This document shows positions 57,045-64,000 of a stretch of 64,000 nt of DNA, piece by piece. Every line of letters starts with the position of its first letter. Positions within the stretch are counted from its first letter, which is position 1. The DNA comes from Schistocerca nitens (taxonomy: Eukaryota > Arthropoda > Insecta > Orthoptera > Acrididae). A model generated the notes under the pieces. That model searched no databases and was not told the DNA's origin. It saw only the letters and a program-made list of their open reading frames with translations. The DNA lies in the NCBI RefSeq assembly GCF_023898315.1, contig NC_064616.1, positions 533,157,102 to 533,221,101 on the forward strand. The letters run 5' to 3'. The position numbers and the translations under genes were made by a program.

Positions 57045-58772
57045 ATCACTAAAATAAACATTCAAAAAATAAAAGTCGAAAGATAAATCTTAAAGTTAGA
57101 ATCGTATCAACCTTGGATATAACCAATTAAATAAATAAATAATATATATAAACCCTGGCCACCAAATAACTCACCTCAACCATAATCAAATGATTTTGAT
57201 GAATAATAACCCAACTTTAAAGGAACATATCTAACAAACTTAGTTGAAAGAAAAGGTATAAATCATATCAAACCAGCAAATCTAACAAAAGAAAGCATAC
57301 TTAAAGAAAATAAATTATGAGAAAAATCAAACTTAGAAATAAGATAACCCAAATAAGCACCTAAAACAACAACTGTAATCGTCTAAAACTTTAAATAATA
57401 AGGCAAAGCAATCACATGAGGAATAGGGAAAAATCAACCAAGATAAAAGACTACCACCCTAAACAGCAACAAATAATTAACCAATCATACCAAATGAAAT
57501 ATAATAACCCTTATCATGAAAAGAAAATCTAAAATGAAAATTATCATCCCCAGATATTGAATAATGAAATAAATGAAAAGAATAAGAAGCAGTTAAACCA
57601 GCAGAAAAAAATAAAGAAAAAATTAAACAATTAATTCATCCTAAACAAACCATTTGAAGAATCAAGTCATTTGAATAAAATCTGGCCAAAAAAGGGGTAC
57701 CACACAAAGACAAACTAGAAACATTAAAACAAACAGAATTTAAAGGCATAAAATTAACAATTGAGCCCATAATACGAATATCCTGAGACTCTTTTAAATT
57801 ATGTATTATTGAACCAGCACACATAAATAATAATGCCTTAAATAAAGTATGAGCTAATAAATGAAAGAATGCAAGCTTTGGATAACTTATAGCCAAAATT
57901 CTTATTATTGAACCAAGTTGTCTTAAAGTAGAAAGAGCAATAATTTTCTTCAAATCAAATTCAACATTAGCACCCAATCCAGCCATAAATATAGTTATAT
58001 AACCAATTAAAAGTAGAAATGAACCACAATTATAAGTATCTTATATTGGTCTAAAACGAATCAATAAATAAACTCCAGCAGTAACAAGAGTAGAAGAATG
58101 AACTAAAGCAGAAACAGGAGTAGGAGCAGCCATAGCAGCGGGAAGTCAAGAACAAAAAGGAATTTGAGCTCTTTTAGTTATAGCTGCCAAAACAAGTAAT
58201 ATAGTAATAAGCTTTATTTCAAAAGAATTAGAAATTAAATCATAATAATAAATATAATTTTAACCACCAGAATTTAACATTCAAGCAACAGAAATTAAAC
58301 TAGCAACATCATCAATATGATTAGAAAGGGCAATTAATATACCAGCACTATAAGATTTTACATTTTGATAATAAACAACTAAACAATAAGAAACCAAACC
58401 TAAACCATCCCATCCTAACAAAATTCTAATCAAATTAGGACTAATAATTAAAAACCCTATAGAAAGAATAAATTTTAAAACAATAATATTAAAACGATTT
58501 ATATATTTTTCTCCTGATATATAATCCTCTCTATAGTAAATCACCAAAGAAGAAATATACATAACAAAAGATATAAAAATAAGAGATATTCAATCCAAAA
58601 TTAAAGTTATAACAACTATAGAGCCATTCAAATTAAAAAGTTCTCATTCAACAAAAACTCTATAATCAACTATTAAATAATAAATTCCTAAAATAAAAAT
58701 TATAGTTTCCAAAAAGAACAAAGAAATACTCAAAGAACGAATAGAAAATAAATTGACAGCCTCAGATGAAAA
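57045..58772 (-). pseudogene. nad5: Mitochondrial nad5 (NUMT copy)
   Basis: NADH dehydrogenase subunit 5, a proton-pumping membrane subunit of complex I. The N-terminal part reads AVNLFSIRSLSISLFFLE near 58.74 kb, then GWDGLGLVSYCLVVYYQN and SAGILIALSNHIDDVA (58281-58562, native GDVA altered). The middle reads FFHLLAHTLFKALLFMCAGS and HNLKESQDIRIMG (57636-57986). The full length is present, but frames are broken near 58.26, 58.04 and 57.6 kb and further down. Confidence 0.93.
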
Positions 58773-58777
58773 ACTAC

Positions 58778-58842
58778 TGTACATATCATTGATTTCACAA
58801 AACAATATGTTCAATTAAAATACTTAAGCAATTTATACAAAG
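58778..58842 (-). pseudogene. trnH: trnH (NUMT copy)
   Basis: In the expected place between nad5 and nad4. The minus strand reads GCTTAAGTATTTTAATTGAA, and the anticodon loop TTTTGTGAAA with GTG (His) is intact. The limits are approximate. Confidence 0.65.
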
Positions 58843-59780
58843 AAATAATCAACCTTCAAACAAAGAATATTTAAAGGCAATCAATGCAAAAGTAAAAGAT
58901 GATATTCCCAAAAATAACCAAGACAACATTTACAAACCCCAGAATAATAATTTCCATACTGAGAATAAGAATATATATACAAAGTATAAACAGCTCTAAA
59001 ACAAGATAAGAAGATTAAAGCAGAAAATCTAAAAGAAGATCAAGACATAATTCTGTTTAATAATCGAAGTTCACCTACCAAATTCAATGATGGATGAGCA
59101 GCCATATTTGATGATCTTGAAAGGAATCACCATAAAGCCATTCTAGGCATTAAATTAATTATACCCTTGTTAATTAATAATCTTCATCTACCTAAACGTT
59201 CATAAATAATATTAGATAAAAAAGCAATCCAGAAGAACATAAACTGTGACCAACCATTAAAGAAATTGAACCTATACAACCCCATCAATTTATAGTTATC
59301 AATCCACCAACAACCATTCTTATGTGAGCAACAGAAGAATATGCAGTTAAAGACTTCAAATCAACCTGACGAAAACAAATAAATCTAACAATAACTCCAC
59401 CAGATAAACCTAAAGACAATCAAAAGTAATTAAACCTTAAACCCAAATAAGAAATAACCTTTATAACACAAAAAATTCCATAACCACCTAACTTTAATAA
59501 AACACCAGCAAGAATTATTCTACCTGAGAAAGGAGCCTCTACATGAGCCTTAGGAAGTCATAAATGAACCAAAAATATTGGCATTTTAACTAAAAAGGCC
59601 AAAACTATAAATGCATAAAATATAATAAGAACCAAAATCAACCAATAAAGGGAAATATAAAGTTTTAGAAAAATCATAAACCTTAAATAAAACCAACAAC
59701 AAAGTCAATGTAGCAACCAAAGCTCAGGTTGATAACCTCAACGTAAAATCAAAAGCAAAGTAGGAACTAATCTAGCCTAA

Positions 59781-59864
<84 letters not shown>

Positions 59865-60150
59865 GCCTTAATCTAGCAAATGAACAATAAAGCATAATTA
59901 TTAAAATTAAAACCATAAAAACAAAAAAAATTGAATGATAAGAACTTAAATAAACTGAACTTCTAGCAGTAATTATTAAAGAATAAATTCAAAGACTCAA
60001 CAAAATTAAACTAAAAGAAAAATAATCAATACCATAATAATATCTAATTATATTTTAATCAGCATATGAATACACACAAATCATAAAAAGCAAAACTCGA
60101 CAGAAACATTAAAGAATGTACCAACCACCAACAATTACTTAATAAACAAA
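58843..60150 (-). pseudogene. nad4: Mitochondrial nad4 (NUMT copy), 5' end missing
   Basis: NADH dehydrogenase subunit 4 of complex I. Near the N-terminus, a WWLVHSLMFLSSFAF-like stretch (60.12 kb) precedes YYYGIDYFSFSLILLSLWIY. An AT microsatellite then replaces part of the third membrane segment, followed by [41 protein letters not shown] and AYSSVAHMSMVVGGLI are in good order around 59.3-59.55 kb. Several frame changes and stops. About 20-25 N-terminal codons are absent at the junction with Tc1 sequence. Confidence 0.93.
59784..59861. repeat. AT dinucleotide microsatellite inside the NUMT
   Basis: About 39 uninterrupted AT units within nad4. Such an array would destroy a functional mitochondrial gene, so it arose by slippage after transfer to the nucleus. 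Confidence 0.95.
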
Positions 60151-60545
60151 GAGGGTCGTATCTAGACATGTTAGTAGTCCTATATTACTCCAGCTGCACA
60201 CGCCACACACCATTAACGAGCCTCCATCACCTTGAGCAGTCCCCTGCTGACATGCAGGGTCCATGGATTTATGAGGTTGTTTCCGTACCCGTACACGTTC
60301 ATCCGCTCAATACAATCTGATACGAGACTCGTCCGACTAGGCAACGTATTTCCAATCATCAGCAGTCCACTATCGGTGTTGACGGACCCTGGCGAGGCGT
60401 AAACCTTTGTGTCGTGCAGTCATCAAGGGTACACGAGTGGGCCTTTGGCTTCGAAAGCCCATAACGAAGTTTTTTCGTTGAATGGTTCGCACGCTGACAC
60501 TTGTTGATGGTCCAGCATTGAAATCTGCAGCAATTTGCGGAAGGG

Positions 60546-60735
60546 GCCGGCCTCTTTGGCCGAGCGGTTCTAGGCGCTTCAGTCCGGAACCACGCTGTTG
60601 CTACGGTCGCAGGTTCGAATCCTGCTTCGGGCATGGAAGTGTGTACTGTCCTCAGGTTAGTTAGGTTTAAGTAGTTCTAAGTCTAGGGGACTGATGACCT
60701 CAGATGTTAAGTCCCATAGTGCTTAGAGCCATCTT
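60546..60735 (+). mobile_element. tRNA-headed SINE, family A, inside a Tc1
   Basis: Head GGCCGGCCTCTTTGGCCGAG, box B GGTTCGAATCC, family tail. Target duplication TTTGCGGAAGGG (60534-60545) and TTTGCGGTAGGG (60736-60747), one mismatch. The target is the Tc1 transposase gene. Confidence 0.92.
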
Positions 60736-61500
60736 TTTGCGGTAGGGTTGCAATTCTGTCACGTTGACTGATTCTCTTGAGTCGTCGTTGGTCCTGTTCT
60801 TGTAGAATCTTTTTCCGCCCGCAGCGATGTCGGAGATTTGATGTTTTATGGGATTCCTGATATCCACGGTGTACTCGTGAAATGGTCATACGGGAAAGTC
60901 CCCATTTCATCACGACCTCGGAGATGCCGTGTCCCATCGGTCGTGCGCCGATTGTAACACCACGTTCAAACTCAGTGAAAACTTGTTAACTCGCCGTTGT
61001 AGCCGCATTAGCCGATCTAACAACTGCGCCATACACCCTTTGCCTTATACAGGGTGGTTCACTGATCGTGACCGGGCCAAATATCTCACGAAATAAGCGT
61101 CAAACGAAAAAACTACAAAGAACGAAACTTGTCTAGCTTGAAGGGGGAAACCAGATGGAGCTATGGTTGGCCAGCTAGATGGCGCTGCGATGGGTCAAAC
61201 AGATATCAACTGCGTTTTTTTAAAAATAGGAACCCCCATTTTTATTACATATTCGTGTAGTACGCAAAGAAATATGAATGTGTTAGTTGGACCACTTTTT
61301 ACACTTTGTCATAGATGGCGCTGTAGTAGTCACAAACATAAGGCTCACAATTTTAGACGAACAGTTGGTAACAGGTAGGCTTTTTAAATAAATAATACAG
61401 AACGTAGGTACGTTTGAACGGTTTATTTCTGTTTTTCCAATGTGATACATGCACCTTTGTGAACTTATCATTTCTGAGAACGCATGCTGTTACAGCGTGA

Positions 61501-62941
61501 TTACCTGTAAATACCACAGTAATGCAATAAATGCTCGAAATGATGTCCGTCAACCTCAATGCATTTGGCAATGCGTGTAACGACATTCCTCTCAACAGCG
61601 AGGAGTTCGCCTTCCGTAATGTTCGGACATGCATTGACAATGCGCTGACGCATGTTGTTAGGCGTTGTTGGTGGATCACGATAGCAAATATCCTTCAACT
61701 TTCCCCACAGAAGGAAATCCGGGGATGTCAGATCCGGTGAACGTGCAGGCCATGGTATGGTGCTTCGACGACCAATCCACCTGTCATGAAATATGCTGTC
61801 CAATACCGCTTCAACCCCACGCGAGCTATGTGCCGGACATCCATCATGTTGGAAGTACATCGCCATTCTGTCATGCAGTGAAACATCTTGTAGTAACATC
61901 GGTAGAACATTACGTAGTTTCATATCAGCGCACACTCCGCTGCAGAGTGAAAATCTCATTCTGGAAACATCCTCCAGGCTGTGGCTAAGCCATGTCTTCG
62001 CAATATCCTTTCTTTCAGGAGTGCTAGTTCCGCAAGGTTCGCAGGAGAGCTTCTGTAAAGTTTGGAAGGTAGGAGACGAGGTACTGGCGGAAGTAAAGCT
62101 GTGAAGACGGGGCGTGAGTTGTGCTTAGGTAGCTCAGTCGGTAGAGCACTTTCCCGCGAAAGGCAAATGTCCCGAGTTCGAGTCTCGGTCCGGCACACAG
62201 TTTTAACCTGCCAAAGATTTCATATCAGTGCACACTCCGCTGCAGAGTGAAAATCTCATTCTGCTTACGTAGGAAATCAGCATACATTGCACCATTTAGA
62301 TTGCCATCGATAAAATGGGGGCCAATTATCCTTACTCCCATAATGCCACACCATACATTAACCCGCCCAGGTCCCTGATGTTCCACTTGTCGCAGCCATC
62401 GTGGATTTTCTGTTGCCCAATAGTGCATATTATGCCGGTTTACGTTACCGCCGTCGGTGAATGACGCTTCGTCGCTAAATAGAACGGGTGCAAAACATCT
62501 GTCATCGTCCTGTATTTTCTCTAGTGCCCAGTGGTAGAACTGTACACGACGTTCAAAGTAGTCGCCATGCAATTCCTGGTGCATAGAAATATGGTACGGG
62601 TGCAATCGATGTTGATGTAGCATTCTCAACACCGACGTTTTTGAGATTCCCGATTCTCGCGCAATTTGTCTGCTACTGATGTGTGGATTAGCCGCGACAG
62701 CAGCTAAAACACCTCCTTGGGCATCATTATTTGTTGCAGGTCGTGGTTGACGTTTCACATGTGGCTGAACACTTCCTGTTTCCTTAAATAACGTAACTAT
62801 CTCGCGAACTGTCCGAACACTTGCATGATGTCTTCCAGGATACCGAGCAGCATACATAGCACACGCCCGTAGGGCATTTTGATCAGAAAAGCCATACATC
62901 AACACGATATCGACCTTTTCCGCAATTGGTAAACGGTCCAT
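61501..62941 (-). pseudogene. DD41D mariner-type transposase split by a SINE
   Basis: Met at 62941 opens a frame with a DUF4817-like N-terminus (MDRLPIAEKVDIVLMYGFSD), HTH blocks (ISSRQIARESGISKTSVLRM) and the first catalytic Asp at residue 157 (VLFSDEASFTDGGNVN). The frame runs to FLRK, where a SINE intervenes (61918-62264). Beyond it, LRNVLPMLLQDV, MYFQHDGCPAHSS (second Asp) and WPARSPDLTSPDFLLWGKLK (third Asp, 41 residues after the second) continue to the stop at 61501. Both parts are otherwise open, so the SINE may be the only disabling event. Confidence 0.88.
61918..62264 (+). mobile_element. tRNA-derived SINE, family C, with terminal direct repeats
   Basis: The tRNA part (62125-62200) has AGGTAGCTCAGTCGGTAGAG (box A), anticodon loop CGCGAAA (CGA, Ser) and box B GAGTTCGAGTCTC. 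A 46-bp segment (TTTCATATCAGNGCACACTC and onward) occurs at both ends (61918-61963, 62218-62263) with one mismatch. Exact 8-bp target duplication TTACGTAG at 61910-61917 and 62265-62272. It interrupts the DD41D transposase. Confidence 0.9.
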
Positions 62942-63371
62942 TTCACCACGGGTAGTGTATCACGAAGCAAATACCGTCCGCACCGGAGGAATGTTACGTG
63001 ATACCATGTACTTATACGTTTGTGACTACTACAGCGCCATCGGTCACAAAGCGAAAAAAGTTGTCCAACTAAAACATTGATATTTCTTTACGTACTACAC
63101 TAATATGTAATAAAAAATGGGGGTTCCAGTTTAGAAAAACGCAGTTGATATCCGTTTGACCTATGGCAGCGCCATCTAGCGGGCCAACCATAGCGCCATC
63201 TGGTTTCCCCCTTCAAGCTAAACAAGTTTCGTTCTTTGTAATTTTTTCGTTTGACGCATATTTTGTGAGTTATTTGGGCCGGTTACGATCGCAGCGCCGT
63301 ATTCTGCCTGTTTACATATCTTTGTATTAGAATGCACATGTTTACAGCAGTTTCTTCGGCGCTTCAGTGTA

Positions 63372-63456
63372 TTATTATAGAAACTGGGTAAAGCAATCAA
63401 CACTGTTTTAATAACAACGCTACGGTTATAAACCAGCAACAAACGCTCGACACACA
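63372..63456. other. Flank of the nested cluster, possibly resumed hAT
   Basis: TTATTATAGAAACTGGGTAA directly after the Tc1 end resembles the complement of hAT sequence near 18.35 kb (CTATTACAGAAAATGCG), as expected if the hAT element continues here. The match is short and weak. Confidence 0.3.
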
Positions 63457-63900
63457 TGGGGTCTGGACTCCTCCACCATCCTCCACACCTATAAATCCCT
63501 CATCCGCCCTATCCTTTGTTATGCCCATCCGGCTTGGATCTCCGCCCCCCCTACCTTTAACAAATCCCTCCAAATCCTTGAACGCCATGCTCTCCGCCTC
63601 GCCTATCGCATCCGTCTCCCCTCCCCCACGCAGATCCTGCACGATCTCATCCCCTTCCCCCACCTCCTCCTTTTCTTTGAAAGGATACGGATCCTGTACA
63701 CCTCCCGTAAACTTGATCCTCCTCACCCACTAGTCTCCCCGATCCTCTCCCGCCCCCGCCGGCTGCCGCGCCTGTACTCCCACGTCCCACCTGGTCTCCA
63801 TCTCTCAACCCTCCTTACCCTCTCCCAAGGTGGCTTCCACCAGCTCCCCCTCCCTGATGATGTCCTCCTCCCCTCCATCTACCCCTCCTATCAACTTTGA
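63457..63900 (+). pseudogene. C-terminal region of a GC-rich LINE reverse transcriptase
   Basis: An open frame of 147 codons without Met ends at TGA 63898-63900. It starts WGLDSSTILHTYKSLIRPIL, continues CYAHPAWISAPPTFNKSLQI and ERHALRLAYRIRLPSPTQIL, and ends LLPSIYPSYQL. This is the post-polymerase part of Jockey/CR1-type LINEs (YK.LIRP...Y....W). GC and C content are far above the surroundings. It is 5'-truncated at about 63.45 kb, and no stop occurs before the natural end. Confidence 0.7.
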
Positions 63901-64000
63901 CCCTGCCCCACCCCCCACTTCCGGTGTCCTTTCCTTTAGGCACCCCTCCCTCCCTTCTCTTCCCTTCCCTTCTCTTTCCTTTTCTCCCGTCCCCTCCCTC
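63901..64000 (+). other. Pyrimidine-rich 3' UTR of the LINE
   Basis: C/T-rich sequence (CTTCTCTTCCCTTCCCTTCT) running to the window edge, probably the 3' UTR of the LINE above. Confidence 0.5.

Larger units (their letters stand above)
55469..60151 (+). other. Nuclear mitochondrial insertion (NUMT), about 4.68 kb
   Basis: A colinear block runs from cox3 to nad4 in the ancestral insect order and strand arrangement, with all intervening tRNA genes. Nuclear status is shown by Tc1 sequence directly on both sides, indels and stops even under the invertebrate mitochondrial code, mutated anticodons and a 78-bp AT microsatellite inside nad4. About 20-25 bp of Tc1 target sequence are missing at the junctions. 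Confidence 0.95.
61050..63290 (-). mobile_element. Mariner-superfamily DD41D element with long TIRs (rosa-like)
   Basis: Left end CAGGGTGGTTCACTGATCGT next to TA. The left arm to about 61340 and the complement of 63018-63290 match closely over about 270 bp (for example AGCTTGAAGGGGGAAACCAG, GTTGGAC.ACTTTTT, TGGCGCTGTAGTAGTCACAA). The right arm lacks the outermost 14 bases or so, together with roughly 20 bp of Tc1 flank. It encodes a DD41D transposase and is interrupted by a family C SINE. Assignment to the rosa group rests on the catalytic spacing. Confidence 0.85.
55062..63371 (-). mobile_element. Tc1-like transposon, family 1, multiply interrupted
   Basis: Pieces at 55062-55468, 60152-60545, 60748-61049 and 63291-63371 together form one minus-strand copy of the family 1 element at 4746-5908. 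The 3' end starts with a mutated CTTAAGAGCCAAAGAAAC at 55064; the 5' end closes with GTTTCTTCGGCGCTTCAGTG followed by TA. Interruptions are the NUMT, a family A SINE and the DD41D element. The transposase N-terminus reads MGHGISEVVMKWGLSRMTIS near 60937. Inactive. Confidence 0.85.

Noticed and set aside
55469..60151. Contamination by genuine mitochondrial DNA or an assembly join
   Set aside because: Both ends run into pieces of one Tc1 element in colinear order, and the genes carry frameshifts and a microsatellite.
60359..60664. Frames across 60.5 kb as coding
   Set aside because: They read through a SINE insertion and Tc1 antisense sequence.
62125..62200. Functional tRNA gene
   Set aside because: It is the head of a SINE with its own target duplication and a mismatch in the anticodon stem.

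Overview
The window is repeat-rich nuclear DNA of a large insect genome. I found no convincing host protein-coding gene, no functional rRNA or tRNA gene and no CRISPR. Three things point to an orthopteran such as the locust genus Schistocerca: tRNA-headed SINEs that I recognise from memory as abundant there, dense Tc1/mariner, Penelope-like, hAT and LINE copies, and a mitochondrial insertion in the ancestral insect gene order (cox3-G-nad3-A-R-N-S1-E-F-nad5-H-nad4). The genus is an inference; eukaryote and insect are well supported.

Layout. 1-4.0 kb: SINE tail, tRNA-derived repeats, a dispersed repeat ending in a hairpin, and a decayed Tc1. 4.7-7.2 kb: two abutting Tc1-like elements in opposite orientation. 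7.4-16.4 kb: LINE 3' end, two head-to-head Penelope pieces, a MITE-like fold-back, a SINE with a 16-bp target duplication, a long-TIR element with a pyrimidine core, an internally deleted mariner and an old 360-bp tandem duplication. 17.7-25.7 kb: hAT relic, and a minus-strand Penelope-like element split by a nearly full-length RTE-like LINE, then a further Penelope-like fragment. 28.2-34.7 kb: CR1/L2-like LINE copies, two SINE types with different tRNA heads but one tail, and a mariner derivative. 36.6-48.3 kb: four Tc1-like copies (one carrying a 5S rRNA-derived SINE, one a tRNA SINE), a 5'-truncated LINE with an intact 457-codon RT frame, and a Gypsy-like gag relic. 48.9-53.4 kb: fold-back element, mariner derivative, Penelope endonuclease fragment, tRNA-Asp-like SINE.

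The most interesting part is 54.9-63.4 kb, a deep nest. A hAT 5' end is interrupted by a minus-strand Tc1 element. That Tc1 is split three times: by a 4.7-kb mitochondrial segment (NUMT), by a tRNA SINE with its 12-bp target duplication, and by a mariner-superfamily element with DD41D spacing and TIRs of about 270 bp. The last is itself interrupted by another SINE flanked by an 8-bp duplication. A related Tc1 copy at 4.7-5.9 kb gives the uninterrupted sequence, so most insertion points can be placed to within a few bases. The window ends in a GC-rich LINE C-terminus.

Nothing here works as a pathway. The genes present are copies, mostly broken, of mobilisation machinery (transposases, reverse transcriptases, GIY-YIG and APE endonucleases). 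The non-autonomous SINEs and MITE-like elements depend on such enzymes in trans.
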